Shown: positions 45,505 through 55,140, counted from the first letter of the stretch. The stretch: 64,000 nt of DNA from Nocardioides sp. Arc9.136 (GCF_030506255.1 NZ_CP113431.1:992001-1056000); one strand, 5' to 3'. Notes: a model not told the origin generated them from the sequence alone. A program made the numbers and translations.

Positions 45505-46747
45505 CGGTTCCTCCGGTCGTCTCGAGGGGGTCCGCCTCGACCCCGGTGGTGGTGGCGTGGACCCGGCCGTCGGCGACCCGCACGCTGATCGATGCACCGG
45601 CCGCGAGCCCGGCGACCGAGGTGACGACGTGCCCGTCGGCGTCCTGGAGCACGGCGTACCCGCGCTCCAGCGTCGCGAGCGGCGACAGCGCCCGGGCCCG
45701 GGCCCGCTGGTGGCCGATGTCGTCGGTGGCCCGGTCGAGGCGGTGGCCGAGGGTGCGGCGGGCGCGGGCGCGCAGCTGCGCCACCTCCTCGACGCGGGCG
45801 TCGACCAGCGACCGCGGGTCGGCCAGGGCCGGTCGGGAGCGCAGGGCGTCCAGGCCGGCCTGCTCGCGGGCCAGGAACCCCGCGACGAGCGAGCGCAGCC
45901 GCTCGCGGGCGGCCGTGACGCCGCGGAGCTCGTCGACCACGTCGGGGACGACCAGCTTGGCCGCGTCGGTGGGGGTGGAGGCCCGGACGTCGGCGACGAG
46001 GTCCAGCAGCGGCTGGTCGGGCTCGTGGCCGATCGCGGAGACCACCGGCGTGCGGGCGGCCGCGACGGCGCGGACGAGCGCCTCGTCGGAGAAGGGCAGG
46101 AGGTCCTCCACCGAGCCGCCGCCGCGGGCGATGACGACGACGTCGACCTCCGGGTTGCGGTCGAGCCGGTCGAGCGCCTCCATGACCTCCGCGCACGACC
46201 GCGGGCCCTGCATCGCGGCGTACGCCACCTCGAAGCGGACGGCGGGCCAGCGGCGGCGCGCGTTCTCCAGCACGTCGCGCTCGGCGGCGCTGCCCGGCGC
46301 GGTCACCAGGCCGACGCAGCCGGGCAGGAAGGGGAGCGGGCGCTTGAGGTGGGACGCGAAGAGGCCTTCGGCGGCGAGCAGCTGGCGGCGGCGCTCGAGG
46401 CGGGCCAGCAGCTCGCCGAGCCCCACCATCCGGATCTCGCGGGCCGCAAGCGACAGGCTGCCGCGGTTGGCGTAGTACGACGGCTTGGCGTGCACGACGA
46501 CGCTCGCGCCCTCGACCAGCGGCGGGTTGAGCCCGTCGAACAGCACGCGCGAGCAGGTGACCGGCACCGAGATGTCGGCGACCGCGTCGCGCAGCGTCAT
46601 GAACACCGTCCCCATGCCGGGGCGGCGGTTGACCTGGGCGACCTGGCCCTCCACCCACACCGCGCCGAGCCGGTCGACCCAGCCCGCGATCGCGTTCGCG
46701 ATCTGCCGCACCGGTGCCGGTGCGGCAGGGGAGGTCTCCAGGGCCAT
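45497..46747 (-). CDS. xseA: Exodeoxyribonuclease VII large subunit
   Basis: 416 residues. The N-terminal OB-fold (about 14-110, [13 protein letters not shown]...[10 protein letters not shown]) is followed by the catalytic domain with [21 protein letters not shown]... (split here as [13 protein letters not shown] and [10 protein letters not shown]) and [15 protein letters not shown], then a long coiled coil. The complex degrades single-stranded DNA from both ends. ATG 46747 has TAATCT (46755-46760) 7 nt upstream; the divergent ispH -10 is 20 bp away. Confidence 0.94.
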   Translation of the reverse strand: MALETSPAAPAPVRQIANAIAGWVDRLGAVWVEGQVAQVNRRPGMGTVFMTLRDAVADISVPVTCSRVLFDGLNPPLVEGASVVVHAKPSYYANRGSLSLAAREIRMVGLGELLARLERRRQLLAAEGLFASHLKRPLPFLPGCVGLVTAPGSAAERDVLENARRRWPAVRFEVAYAAMQGPRSCAEVMEALDRLDRNPEVDVVVIARGGGSVEDLLPFSDEALVRAVAAARTPVVSAIGHEPDQPLLDLVADVRASTPTDAAKLVVPDVVDELRGVTAARERLRSLVAGFLAREQAGLDALRSRPALADPRSLVDARVEEVAQLRARARRTLGHRLDRATDDIGHQRARARALSPLATLERGYAVLQDADGHVVTSVAGLAAGASISVRVADGRVHATTTGVEADPLETTGGTDG

Positions 46748-46754
46748 GGCCGCG

Positions 46755-46786
46755 AGATTAGGGGATGCCACCGACGTCTCTATCCT
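46755..46786. promoter_or_regulatory. Overlapping divergent leaderless promoters (xseA / ispH)
   Basis: Minus-strand TAATCT at 46755-46760 serves xseA (7-nt spacer) and plus-strand TATCCT at 46781-46786 serves ispH (6-nt spacer). Start codons are only 45 bp apart, so each -35 region falls within the other gene's promoter or coding start. Confidence 0.6.
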
Positions 46787-46792
46787 GGTGGC

Positions 46793-47800
46793 ATGAGCAC
46801 CGACATGGGCATGCCCCCGATCCTGTCGCCGGAGGAGGCCGAGAAGGCCGTCCTCCTCGCGGCACCGCGGGGCTACTGCGCCGGTGTCGACCGCGCGGTC
46901 GTCACCGTCGAGCAGGCCCTGGACCTGTACGGCGCGCCGGTGTACGTGCGCAAGCAGATCGTCCACAACAAGCACGTGGTGGCCGACCTCGAGCGCCGCG
47001 GGGCGATCTTCGTCGAGGAGCTCGACGAGGTGCCCAGCGGCCGGACCGTGGTCTTCTCCGCCCACGGCGTGAGCCCCGAGGTCCACCGCCAGGCCGCCGA
47101 GCGCGAGCTGAAGACGATCGACGCGACCTGCCCGCTGGTCACCAAGGTCCACCACGAGGCCAAGCGGTTCGCCGCCGAGGACTACGACATCCTGCTGATC
47201 GGCCACGAGGGCCACGAGGAGGTCGAGGGGACCGCCGGTGAGGCGCCGGAGCACATCCAGCTGGTCCAGGGCCCCGAGGACGTCGCCGGCATCGTCGTGC
47301 GCGACCCGGCCCGCGTCGCCTGGCTGTCCCAGACCACCCTCAGCGTCGACGAGACGCTCGAGACCGTCGCCGCGATCCGCGAGCGGTTCCCGCTGCTGCT
47401 GGACCCGCCGAGCGACGACATCTGCTACGCCACCCAGAACCGCCAGCTGGCCGTCAAGGAGATCGCCCTCGGCGCGGACCTCGTCATCGTGGTCGGCTCG
47501 GGCAACTCCTCGAACTCCGTCCGGCTGGTCGAGGTCGCCCTCGAGGCCGGCGCCAAGGCGTCCTACCGCGTCGACGACGCCTCGGAGATCGACGAGTCCT
47601 GGCTCGACGGCGTCCGCACCGTGAGCGTGACGTCGGGCGCGAGCGTGCCCGAGTCGCTGGTCGACGGCGTGCTGGCCTACCTCGCCGAGCGCGGGTACCC
47701 GGACGCCAAGGCGGTGCACACCGCCGAGGAGAGCCTGATCTTCGCGCTGCCCAAGGAGCTGCGCCGCGACCTCAAGGCCGCGGCCGCGCAGGCCCGCTGA
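46793..47800 (+). CDS. ispH: 4-hydroxy-3-methylbut-2-enyl diphosphate reductase
   Basis: 335-residue IspH (LytB), last enzyme of the non-mevalonate isoprenoid pathway, with a [4Fe-4S] cluster. Cluster cysteines are C29 ([10 protein letters not shown]), C113 ([10 protein letters not shown]) and C211 ([11 protein letters not shown]). The conserved histidine HNKHVV and E in GHEGHEE complete the active site. It supplies precursors for the UppS-type enzyme at 24.7 kb. The 3' end overlaps the convergent BcsB-like gene by 29 bp. Equivalent to Rv1110. Confidence 0.96.
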   Translation: MSTDMGMPPILSPEEAEKAVLLAAPRGYCAGVDRAVVTVEQALDLYGAPVYVRKQIVHNKHVVADLERRGAIFVEELDEVPSGRTVVFSAHGVSPEVHRQAAERELKTIDATCPLVTKVHHEAKRFAAEDYDILLIGHEGHEEVEGTAGEAPEHIQLVQGPEDVAGIVVRDPARVAWLSQTTLSVDETLETVAAIRERFPLLLDPPSDDICYATQNRQLAVKEIALGADLVIVVGSGNSSNSVRLVEVALEAGAKASYRVDDASEIDESWLDGVRTVSVTSGASVPESLVDGVLAYLAERGYPDAKAVHTAEESLIFALPKELRRDLKAAAAQAR

Positions 47801-49817
47801 GGCCGGCCACCCGGCGCGCCCGAGCCTTCCGCTCGGCCGCCCTGCGGTCGGCGGCCGTGCCGATCGCCGGCTCGGCCGCCGGCCCGACGGTCGTCGGTCC
47901 GACGGCCCCGCTGGGGCGCGGTGTCTCCTCGGTACGGGCGGGCCGAGCCGGGCGGGCCGGTCGGCGTCGCCGGAGCACCGGAGCCAGCCGGGTCGCGAGC
48001 AGCCCGACCAGCAGGAGCACCAGCGCCGCCGCCGCACCGAGGAGCCACCGCGCCCAGGACCGCTGGTCGCCGGCGTCCGTGCCGTCGGCCCCGGGAGCGG
48101 CGGCCACGCCGGGCAGGGCGGACGGGTCCAGGTCGGCCACCGGCCGGCCGGCGCCGCCGTCGCTGACGAGGGCGTCGCCGGTGAGCGTCTCCCAGCCGTC
48201 CCGGTCGGCCTGCTCGGCGAGCCGGAGCGCCAGTCCCCCCGAGTCCGGGCCCAGGTCGCCCAGGACCAGCAGCGGCAGGCCGTCGGAGTCGCCGGCCTGG
48301 AGGGCGGCGCCCGGGGCGCCGTCCGGGTCGGGCAGCAGCGCGGTCCCGGCGGCGGCTGAGTCCTCGGCGGTCGCGCCGACCAGCAGCCCGGAGCGGTCGC
48401 CGTCGAGCAGGTCGGCCGGCTCCACGAGCCCCACCTCGAGCGGGTGGGACGCGGCGCGCTGCAGGCTCGCCACGAGCAGCGCCGCGCCGGTGGCGGCGGC
48501 GGTGCGGTCCGGGCCGTCGCCGCGGAGCGCGACGGGGAGCACGCCCGCGAGCACCTGCGGGAACTGGGCGAACCCGCTCTCGGGCTCGGGGTCGAGGCGC
48601 CCGGTCAGCACGGACGCCTCCGGGTCGATGCGGACCTCCAGCGGCGGCAGGTCGCCGGCCGTGCAGCCGTCCTCGGGGACGGCGGTGAGCACCACCTGCA
48701 GCTCCGAGCCGGCGCCCAGGCGGGAGCCCGGGATGGTGGCGGCGACCCGGAACGGCCCGCCCTCGGCCAGCGGGCGGGAGTCCAGCAGGCGCCCGTCGAG
48801 GTAGGTGTCCAGCCGGGCACCGGTGCCGGCGGGCGCCGCCGAGGTGGTGCCGGTGAGGTCGACGTCGAGCCGGTCGACCGAGCCGCCGAAGGCGTCCTGC
48901 CGCAGCTCGAGGGCGGAGACGGAGCGGCCGTATCCGGTGAGGGTGGTGTCGGCGCCGGTCGCGCCGAGGTCGGTCAGGGTGCGGCGGGCGGTGCCGCCGG
49001 CGCCGGCCGCCGGCCGGGCCGGTGGTGCCTCGACGCCCACGAGGCCGACCGCCGCCCCGCGGAGCTCCTCGCCGGACCCGGTCACCGTCGCGGTCGGGAG
49101 GCCGTGGCGGACGGCGGTCGTGGTGGTCGGCGCGCCGTCGCCGGGGGAGATGCGGAGGACGCGCTGGCCGGCGCCGGTGCGGGGCAGCACCACGTCCGCC
49201 GTCGTGAGGCCGACGGGCACGTCGGCGGGGTAGCGGGCGGCCAGGGCCGCCACGGTCGCCAGCCCGGCCGCGAGCACGTCGTCGGGGGCGGCGCGCGGGA
49301 CGACCACGTCGACGCGCGAGGCGGCGTCGGGCAGGAACCCGGCCGGGTCGAGGTCGACGGCCTCGGCGCCCCGGTGCAGCAGCGTCAGGTCGGCCAGCCG
49401 TACGTCGTACGGCTGGGCGGGGCGGCAGCCGCTCCGGTCGCCCTCCGGGCGGAACCGCACACCGAGCTCGACCGTGCCGTCCGGCCGGACGTCGCTGCGG
49501 CGTACCGGCACGGCGACCCGCTGCGAGGGCTTCGCGGGCACCGAGGCGGCGACGGCACCGTCGACGAGGAGCAGGACGGTGCCGCTCGCGTCGTCCCCGA
49601 CCGTGAGCGCGCCGGTGACCCAGCGCGGCCGCACCCCGTCGGGCACGGGGACCAGGACCGTGGACGTCTGCTGGGCGCGGGTGTCGAGGGTGCCCACCAG
49701 GTCGGCGCGGGCGGCGGACGCGGGTGGGGCGGCGGCCAGCGGTCCGAGGGTCCCGACGGCGAGCGCCGTCGCGGCCACCGCGATGCCGTACCTGCTCCGA
49801 CGCAGACCTGTTCCCAC
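47772..49817 (-). CDS. BcsB-like secreted, C-terminally anchored protein
   Basis: 681 residues. Signal peptide (about 12-36, ending ASAARA), an all-beta extracellular region with carbohydrate-binding-like modules, and one C-terminal transmembrane helix (about 594-618) followed by a very basic tail ([13 protein letters not shown]). This resembles BcsB, the cellulose-synthase accessory subunit, but no BcsA glycosyltransferase is adjacent, so cellulose synthesis is not shown. GTG 49817 has a G-rich ribosome site about 8 nt upstream. Its last 29 bp overlap ispH. Confidence 0.6.
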   Translation of the reverse strand: MGTGLRRSRYGIAVAATALAVGTLGPLAAAPPASAARADLVGTLDTRAQQTSTVLVPVPDGVRPRWVTGALTVGDDASGTVLLLVDGAVAASVPAKPSQRVAVPVRRSDVRPDGTVELGVRFRPEGDRSGCRPAQPYDVRLADLTLLHRGAEAVDLDPAGFLPDAASRVDVVVPRAAPDDVLAAGLATVAALAARYPADVPVGLTTADVVLPRTGAGQRVLRISPGDGAPTTTTAVRHGLPTATVTGSGEELRGAAVGLVGVEAPPARPAAGAGGTARRTLTDLGATGADTTLTGYGRSVSALELRQDAFGGSVDRLDVDLTGTTSAAPAGTGARLDTYLDGRLLDSRPLAEGGPFRVAATIPGSRLGAGSELQVVLTAVPEDGCTAGDLPPLEVRIDPEASVLTGRLDPEPESGFAQFPQVLAGVLPVALRGDGPDRTAAATGAALLVASLQRAASHPLEVGLVEPADLLDGDRSGLLVGATAEDSAAAGTALLPDPDGAPGAALQAGDSDGLPLLVLGDLGPDSGGLALRLAEQADRDGWETLTGDALVSDGGAGRPVADLDPSALPGVAAAPGADGTDAGDQRSWARWLLGAAAALVLLLVGLLATRLAPVLRRRRPARPARPARTEETPRPSGAVGPTTVGPAAEPAIGTAADRRAAERKARARRVAGLSGPARPRP

Positions 49818-49913
49818 GAGCGCGCACCCCCCAGTCCTGGCTCACGGACCCGGGGAGCATCCCCGGCGCGGGCGCCGGTCAAACGCCCCGCGCGCGTCCG
49901 GTCTGGACGGGAC

Positions 49914-49919
49914 TAGGCT
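49914..49919 (+). promoter_or_regulatory. Leaderless -10 element TAGGCT
   Basis: TAGGCT ends 6 nt before the GTG at 49926. Confidence 0.6.
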
Positions 49920-49925
49920 CGCGGG

Positions 49926-50549
49926 GTGGCCCGCTTCGTCGACATCCATCCCGACAACCCGCAGCCGCGCCTGCTCCAGCAGGTCGTGGACGCGCTCCAC
50001 GACGACGCGCTGATCGCCTACCCGACCGATTCCGGCTACGCCCTCGGCTGCCGGGTGGGCAACCGGGACGGCCGCGACCGGATCCTGCGGATCCGCGGGC
50101 TCGACGACCGGCACCACTTCACGCTGGTCTGCCGGGACTTCTCCCAGCTCGGCCAGCTGGTCCACGTCGACAACGCGGCGTTCCGGGCGATCCGGGCGGC
50201 GACCCCCGGCCCGTACACGTTCATCCTGCCGGGGATGCCGGAGGTCCCGCGGCGGCTGCTGCACCCGAAGAAGAAGACCGTCGGCGTGCGGATCCCCGAC
50301 CACGTCTTCGTCCAGGCGCTGCTCGAGCAGCTGGGTGAGCCGCTGCTGTCCAGCACGCTGATCCTGCCCGGCGAGACCGAGGCTCGGACGATGGGCTGGG
50401 AGATCAAGGAGGAGCTCGACCACGACGTCGACGTCGTCGTCGAGTGCGGGGAGACGCCGTCGGAGCCGACGACGGTCGTGGACTGGTCCGAGGGCGAGCC
50501 GCAGGTGCTGCGCCGCGGCGCCGGCGACCCGGACCGGTTCGAGGCCTGA
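49926..50549 (+). CDS. Sua5/YciO/YrdC-family protein (YciO type)
   Basis: 207 residues with the YrdC-like fold. LIAYPTDSGYALGCRVGN near residue 29 and KKKTVGVRIPDH near 116 are the nucleotide-binding signatures. True TsaC/Sua5 enzymes make threonylcarbamoyl-AMP for tRNA t6A; YciO-type paralogs such as this may have weaker or different activity. The KKKTVGVRIPDH variant and GPYTFILP stretch favour the YciO group. Confidence 0.82.
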   Translation: MARFVDIHPDNPQPRLLQQVVDALHDDALIAYPTDSGYALGCRVGNRDGRDRILRIRGLDDRHHFTLVCRDFSQLGQLVHVDNAAFRAIRAATPGPYTFILPGMPEVPRRLLHPKKKTVGVRIPDHVFVQALLEQLGEPLLSSTLILPGETEARTMGWEIKEELDHDVDVVVECGETPSEPTTVVDWSEGEPQVLRRGAGDPDRFEA

Positions 50550-50553
50550 CCCC

Positions 50554-50982
50554 TCAGGAGCCGAGCAGGTCGGTGTGCTGGCCCTGGCCGGCCAGCACCC
50601 GCTGGCGCACGTAGAGGCAGGCGAGGCAGAGCAGGTAGCCGACCACTAGCGCGAGGCTGTGGGTCGACAGGCCGGACACGACCGCCTGGACCGTGCCGTC
50701 GTGCGCCTCGGCGATGGTGTCGGGACCGGTGGTCCCCAGCAGCACGAAGACCCCGAGCATCAGCAGGGGCGGGGCGACGCCGACCACGAAGAAGTCGCGC
50801 GGGCGCACGCGCAGCGCGATCACCACGCACAGGGCCACGAAGCACAGGTCGAAGAGCAGCCCGAGGTCCTCGAAGAGCCAGACGTCCACGACCACCGCGG
50901 TCAGCGCGACGGCGAGCCCGAGGGCGACCACCTGGAAGGCAGGCTCACGCCCTTCCTCCCACAGCGTCCGGGAACGCTCCAC
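50554..50982 (-). CDS. Four-TM membrane protein (DUF6542-like)
   Basis: 142 residues with four hydrophobic helices (about 17-33, 38-56, 67-84 and 104-125). Not recognised with certainty; it resembles the actinobacterial DUF6542 family found near xseA/ychF. GTG 50982 has GAGGAGGAG immediately upstream. It lies 31 bp downstream of rmuC on the same strand and is probably cotranscribed. Confidence 0.65.
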   Translation of the reverse strand: MERSRTLWEEGREPAFQVVALGLAVALTAVVVDVWLFEDLGLLFDLCFVALCVVIALRVRPRDFFVVGVAPPLLMLGVFVLLGTTGPDTIAEAHDGTVQAVVSGLSTHSLALVVGYLLCLACLYVRQRVLAGQGQHTDLLGS

Positions 50983-51013
50983 GACTCCTCCTCGCCGCCG
51001 GTGCAGCGGCCAC

Positions 51014-52063
51014 TCAGGCCACGGTAGGGCCGCGGTCGGCCTCGTCGGGGGCGCCGCGCCGGTCACCGCGGTCCACCGCCCGCAGCTCGACGGCCCGCGG
51101 GGTGGCCAGCTCCTCGTCGGTCACGGCGAGGTCCTGGAACCGCCGCGCCGCCACCAGCACCCGGGACTCCAGCGACCCGACGGCGGAGTTGTAGTGGCCG
51201 ACGGCGGCGTTCAGGGACCGGCCGACCGAGTCGAGGTGACCGCCGAGCGTGCCGAGCCGGGCGTGCAGGTCGCGCCCGAGCCGGTGGATGTCGCGGGCCT
51301 GCTCGGCGAGCGCCTCGTGGCTCCACCCGTGGGCCACCGTCCGGAGGAGGGCGATGAGGGTGGTCGGCGAGGCGAGCACGACCTGGCGGCTCGCGGCGTG
51401 CTCGAGCAGCGCGCCGTCGGCGTCCAGCGCGGCCGCCAGGAACGACTCGGCGGGGACGAACAGCACGACGAACTCCGGCGTCTCGGGCAGCGAGCGCCAG
51501 TAGGCCTTGGAGCCGAGCTGCTCCACGTGGGTGCGCAGCTGGCGCGCGTGCCGGGCCAGGTGGTGGCGGCGCTCGTCCTCGTCGTCGGCCGCGCTCGCGT
51601 CGAGGTAGGCGTCGAGCGGCACCTTGGCGTCGACCACGACCCGTCGTCCGCCGACGAGGTTGACCACGAGGTCGGGCCGCAGGGCGCCGTCCTCGAGCCG
51701 CACCTGCTCGCTGAAGTCGCAGCGGTCGACCAGCCCGGCGAGCTCGACGGCCCGGCGCAGGTGCAGCTCGCCCCAGCGCCCCCGGACCTGCGGCTTGCGC
51801 AGCGCCGTGCTCAGCGACTGGGTCTCCCGCCGCAGGTCGTCGACCTGCTGGTGGAGCCGGCCGGTCCAGCCCTCGCGCTGCAGGTCGAGGTGGTGCAGCT
51901 GGTCGCTGAGCCGGTCCAGGCCCTGCATGACCTCCGCGGACTCCAGCGCACCCTCGACCACCGCGGGGCGCGAGCGCGCCCACAGCACGCCGAGCACCGC
52001 GCCCAGCGCCAGGCCCACCGCGAGCGCCAGGAAGAACGTCACCGTCTGCATGGCCGCCAGCAT
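51014..52063 (-). CDS. rmuC: DNA recombination protein RmuC
   Basis: 349 residues. An N-terminal membrane helix (about 6-27) and coiled coil (30-85) precede the RmuC domain: VRGRWGELHLRRAVELAGL near residue 93, RRVVVDAKVPLDAYLDA near 143, and FVVLFVPAESFLAAAL near 200, the PD-(D/E)xK-like nuclease core. RmuC limits DNA rearrangements and acts in genome surveillance. Start uncertain: ATG 52063, ATG 52051 or GTG 52075. Confidence 0.88.
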   Translation of the reverse strand: MLAAMQTVTFFLALAVGLALGAVLGVLWARSRPAVVEGALESAEVMQGLDRLSDQLHHLDLQREGWTGRLHQQVDDLRRETQSLSTALRKPQVRGRWGELHLRRAVELAGLVDRCDFSEQVRLEDGALRPDLVVNLVGGRRVVVDAKVPLDAYLDASAADDEDERRHHLARHARQLRTHVEQLGSKAYWRSLPETPEFVVLFVPAESFLAAALDADGALLEHAASRQVVLASPTTLIALLRTVAHGWSHEALAEQARDIHRLGRDLHARLGTLGGHLDSVGRSLNAAVGHYNSAVGSLESRVLVAARRFQDLAVTDEELATPRAVELRAVDRGDRRGAPDEADRGPTVA

Positions 52064-52132
52064 GGTGCCGCCCACCGACAGTGCCCTGCAGAAGGGCCGA
52101 GCGGGGAGCAGTGCCCGGCGCGGGGAGGAGCG

Positions 52133-52909
52133 TCAGTCGAGGTCGACGACGACCGGCGCGTGGTCCGAGGCGCCCTGGCCGGCCCGCTCCTCGCGATCGA
52201 TGAACGCGCCGGTCACGCGCTCGGCGAACGGCCCGGAGCCGAGCACGAAGTCGATCCGCAGGCCGCGGTTGCGCTCGAAGCGCTGCCGGTAGTAGTCCCA
52301 GTAGGTGTAGACCTCCGGACCCGGCGCGTGCGGGCGGACCACGTCGACGTACCCGTCGTCGAGGAACCCCTGGAACGCCGCCCGCTCGCGGGGCGTCACG
52401 TGCGTCGACGTCGCGAACTGCCGGGGGTCGAAGACGTCCTCGTCGGTGGGGGCGATGTTCCAGTCGCCGACCAGTGCGGTCGGGGTGTCGCGCCACGGCT
52501 GCGCGGCGTCGCGCAGCCGGGCCAGCCAGTCGAGCTTGTAGACGTAGTGCGGGTCGTCGACCTTGCGGCCGTTGGGGACGTAGAGCGACCACACGCGCAC
52601 GCCGCCGCAGGTGGCGCCGACGGCGCGCGCCTCGGACTCGGCCGGGTCGCCCCACCCCGGCTGTCCCGGGAAGCCGACCTCGACGTCCTCGAGGCCGACG
52701 CGGCTGAGCACCGCGACGCCGTTCCACTGGTTGGTGCCGGCGTAGGCGACCTCGTAGCCCATCGACTGCAGGCCCATCAGCGGCACCTGCTCCTCGCGCG
52801 CCTTGGTCTCCTGCAGGGCGAGGACGTCGACGTCGTGCCGTTCGAGGAACGCCTCGACGCGGCCGATGCGGGAGCGGAGGGAGTTGACGTTCCAGGTGGC
52901 GAGGCGCAC
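52133..52909 (-). CDS. xthA: Exodeoxyribonuclease III (AP endonuclease)
   Basis: 258 residues of the EEP superfamily, DNA-repair branch. LATWNVNSLRSR (3-14), VLALQETKAREEQ (metal Glu about 35), YVPNGRKVDD, VGDWNIAPTDEDVF, LRIDFVLGSG and SDHAPVVVDL are all present. It cleaves at abasic sites and has 3'-phosphatase activity. It lacks a signal peptide, unlike the three EEP proteins at 15-18 kb. GTG 52909 has TAGGCT (52917-52922) 7 nt upstream. Confidence 0.93.
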   Translation of the reverse strand: MRLATWNVNSLRSRIGRVEAFLERHDVDVLALQETKAREEQVPLMGLQSMGYEVAYAGTNQWNGVAVLSRVGLEDVEVGFPGQPGWGDPAESEARAVGATCGGVRVWSLYVPNGRKVDDPHYVYKLDWLARLRDAAQPWRDTPTALVGDWNIAPTDEDVFDPRQFATSTHVTPRERAAFQGFLDDGYVDVVRPHAPGPEVYTYWDYYRQRFERNRGLRIDFVLGSGPFAERVTGAFIDREERAGQGASDHAPVVVDLD

Positions 52910-52916
52910 GCCCGTC

Positions 52917-52944
52917 AGCCTAGGGAGGGGGTCGCGGCTACGGT
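52917..52944. promoter_or_regulatory. Overlapping divergent leaderless promoters (xthA / HAD gene)
   Basis: Minus-strand TAGGCT at 52917-52922 and plus-strand TACGGT at 52939-52944, each 7 nt from its start codon. Start codons are 42 bp apart and the -10 elements only 16 bp apart. Confidence 0.6.
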
Positions 52945-52951
52945 CGTGCGG

Positions 52952-53617
52952 GTGATCGTCACCTTCGACCTGTTCAGCGCGCTCACCGACAGCCGGTCCG
53001 GCGCCGCCCTCGTGCTGGGCGGCCTCGCCGCCGAGCGGGGCTGGCCGCAGTCGGGGGAGGAGCTCTACGACCGCTGGGACGGCCACAACAAGGCGCTGCA
53101 GCGGACCGCGCGGCCGCCGCTGACCTTCCACGACCTCTCCCGCGAGGCGCTGGCGCGCGCCTGGGACGAGCTGGGCGTCGACGCGTCGTACGTCGACGGC
53201 GACCTGGCCACCCTCGAGGAGTCGGTCGCCGAGTGGCCGCTGTGGCCCGACGTCGCCGCGGGCGTGGCCGCCGTGGCGCGGGACCACCGCGTCGGCCTGC
53301 TCTCGAACGTCGACGACGCGCTCGCTCGCCGCACGCGCGCCCACGCGCTGGTCGACCCCGGGCTGGTGCTGACCTCGCAGCGGCTCGGCGCCTACAAGCC
53401 CAGCCCCGAGCTGTACGCCGCGGCGGCGGCGGCCGTGGCGCCGGAGCGGCTGGTGCACGTCGCGGCGTCGGCGCGCGACGTCCGGGGCGCTCTCGAGGCG
53501 GGCCTGGCGACGGTGCGGCTGGCCCGGCCCGGTCACGTCGTGGACGACGCAGGGCCGCGGCCGCCGGTCGAGGTGACGGACGCCGCGGCCCTGGCCGAGG
53601 CGGTCGCGGCCCTCTGA
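52952..53617 (+). CDS. HAD-superfamily hydrolase
   Basis: 221 residues. Motif I is VTFDLFSAL (nucleophile Asp6, but the usual second Asp is replaced by Phe-Ser, as in haloacid dehalogenases), motif II LLSNVDD, motif III YKPSPELY near residue 151, and motif IV region VAASARDVRGAL. Motif IV lacks the normal GDS/D pair (AASARD), so activity may be altered. 2-haloacid dehalogenase-like phosphatase is the best description. Confidence 0.78.
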   Translation: MIVTFDLFSALTDSRSGAALVLGGLAAERGWPQSGEELYDRWDGHNKALQRTARPPLTFHDLSREALARAWDELGVDASYVDGDLATLEESVAEWPLWPDVAAGVAAVARDHRVGLLSNVDDALARRTRAHALVDPGLVLTSQRLGAYKPSPELYAAAAAAVAPERLVHVAASARDVRGALEAGLATVRLARPGHVVDDAGPRPPVEVTDAAALAEAVAAL

Positions 53618-53640
53618 GGAGCCGTCGCCGCAGGGGTGCC

Positions 53641-55038
53641 TCAGGTGGTCGTGACCACCAGCGCCGCCCAGGCGACGAGCGGGGCGATGAGCACGATCGA
53701 CATGCCCCACTGCATGAGCCGCTTGAAGACCAGCTCGCGGTCGGCGGCGTCGGCGTTGGCGACGACGAGCGCGCCGTTGGTGGAGAACGGGCTGCAGTCG
53801 ACGACCGAGCTGGAGATCGCGAGCGCGGCGATCAGCCCGATGGCGTTGACCTGGTCGGTCAGCAGGAACGGCACGGCGAGCGGGATCAGCGCGCCGATGA
53901 TGCCGGTGGTCGAGGCGAAGGCGGAGACGATCGCGGCGATCAGGCAGATGAGGAGCGCGGCCACGAGCGGCGCGCCGACCTCCGCGACCTGCTCGCCGAG
54001 CCAGTCGACCACGCCCTGGTCCTGGAGCAGGTTGACGTAGGTGACGATGCCGCCGATGAGCAGCACGGTGCCCCAGCTGATCTTCTCGACGGCGCCCTTG
54101 GCGGAGTCGGGGAAGACGAGGGTGAGGACCACCGCGATGGTCAGCGCGGTGAACCCGACGTCGAGGTCGAAGCCGAGCGCCCCCACCATCAGCGCGCCGA
54201 GGCCGAGGAGCGTCACGATGCGCTGGGCGTTCAGGGTGTGCTTCTCGGCGTCCGCCCCGTCGCCGGTGCCGTCGCCGGTGCCGTCGCCGGAGCCCGGGCC
54301 GGCGCCGCGGGCGGTGCGGCCGGCCTCGACGGCCGAGTGCGGCGTGCCGGCGGAGCGCTCGCGCATGACCGCGTGGCTGGCGGCCTCGGCCTCCGCGCCC
54401 ATCGCGGCGACCGTCTCGGTCTCCTTGCCGCGCGCCAGGAGCGCGCGGCCGCCGAACGCGACGTAGGTGATCGCCGCGATGGTCGCGGCCGCGGTGAAGG
54501 TCGTGAGGAAGAGGACGAGCTGGTTGCCCGGCAGGTCGTTCTGGTCGACGACGCCGTTGGTGATGCTGCCGAAGACGCCGATGGGGGAGAAGCTGCCCGC
54601 GGTCGCGCCCTGCACGACCATCATCCCCATCATCACCGGGTTGATCCGGTAGCGCAGCGCGAAGCCCATGGCGACCGGCGCAACGATGGCCACCGCGGCC
54701 GGGCTGACCGCGCCGATGGCCGTCACCGCCGCGCAGACGAGGAACATCGCCCAGGGGACGAGCGCCACGCGGCCGCCCACCGCCCGGACCGCGGCGTGCA
54801 CGATCCAGTCGACGGTGCCGTTGTTCTTCGCCAGCGCGAAGAGGTAGGTGACGCCGACGAGGATCACGAACAGGTCGCTCGGGAAGCCGGCCAGCACGCC
54901 GTCGACCTCGAGGTCGTAGACCGCCAGGCCGACGACGAACGCCGCGACCAGGGCGAGGGCGCCCATGTTGACGCCGCGCACGGTCGCCACCAGGAAGACG
55001 ATCACGAGGACCGCCAGGGACACGATTTCGGTGGACAC
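53641..55038 (-). CDS. MatC-type dicarboxylate carrier (SLC13/ion transporter superfamily)
   Basis: 465-residue membrane protein with about 12 helices in two halves. The N-terminal half (VNMGALALVAAFVVG; FPSDLFVILVGVTYLF) matches the dicarboxylate carrier MatC N-terminal domain; the second half has SAFASTTGIIGALIPLAVP and SSSVVDCSPFSTNGALVV. A hydrophilic loop (about 210-265) contains a Gly-Asp-Gly-Thr tandem repeat encoded by three 12-bp units. GTG 55038 has GAGGAG 6 nt upstream. A FadR-type GntR regulator is divergent, probably its controller. Confidence 0.78.
   Translation of the reverse strand: MSTEIVSLAVLVIVFLVATVRGVNMGALALVAAFVVGLAVYDLEVDGVLAGFPSDLFVILVGVTYLFALAKNNGTVDWIVHAAVRAVGGRVALVPWAMFLVCAAVTAIGAVSPAAVAIVAPVAMGFALRYRINPVMMGMMVVQGATAGSFSPIGVFGSITNGVVDQNDLPGNQLVLFLTTFTAAATIAAITYVAFGGRALLARGKETETVAAMGAEAEAASHAVMRERSAGTPHSAVEAGRTARGAGPGSGDGTGDGTGDGADAEKHTLNAQRIVTLLGLGALMVGALGFDLDVGFTALTIAVVLTLVFPDSAKGAVEKISWGTVLLIGGIVTYVNLLQDQGVVDWLGEQVAEVGAPLVAALLICLIAAIVSAFASTTGIIGALIPLAVPFLLTDQVNAIGLIAALAISSSVVDCSPFSTNGALVVANADAADRELVFKRLMQWGMSIVLIAPLVAWAALVVTTT
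54258..54293 (-). repeat. Three 12-bp tandem repeats in the carrier loop
   Basis: Units of CGTCGCCGGTGC, the last with one change, encode the repeated Gly-Asp-Gly-Thr stretch in the cytoplasmic loop of the carrier. In frame, so a candidate for length variation. Confidence 0.7.
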
Positions 55039-55056
55039 TCACTTCTCCTCGGTGTG

Positions 55057-55068
55057 TGACGCGCGTCA
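55057..55068. promoter_or_regulatory. Palindrome TGACGCGCGTCA
   Basis: A perfect 12-bp inverted repeat 19 nt upstream of the carrier GTG, in an operator-like position. Confidence 0.4.
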
Positions 55069-55087
55069 TGCGCAGATCGGTCGATCA

Positions 55088-55111
55088 TGTCAGTGGCTAG
55101 GCCACCTGACA
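55088..55111. promoter_or_regulatory. FadR/GntR-type operator candidate
   Basis: TGTCAG at 55088-55093 and CTGACA at 55106-55111 flank TGGCTAGGCCA (55094-55104), which fits the TGGNNNNNCCA form of FadR-subfamily operators. It lies between the carrier and the divergent FadR-type gene, 18-41 nt before the -10 of the latter. Confidence 0.55.
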
Positions 55112-55140
55112 ACCGGGCCACCCGTGCCTAGACTCGCGGC

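Noticed and set aside
50693..52951. Upstream part of a 974-codon plus-strand frame leading into the HAD gene
   Set aside because: Reads antisense to rmuC and xthA; only the last 221 codons are the real HAD gene.
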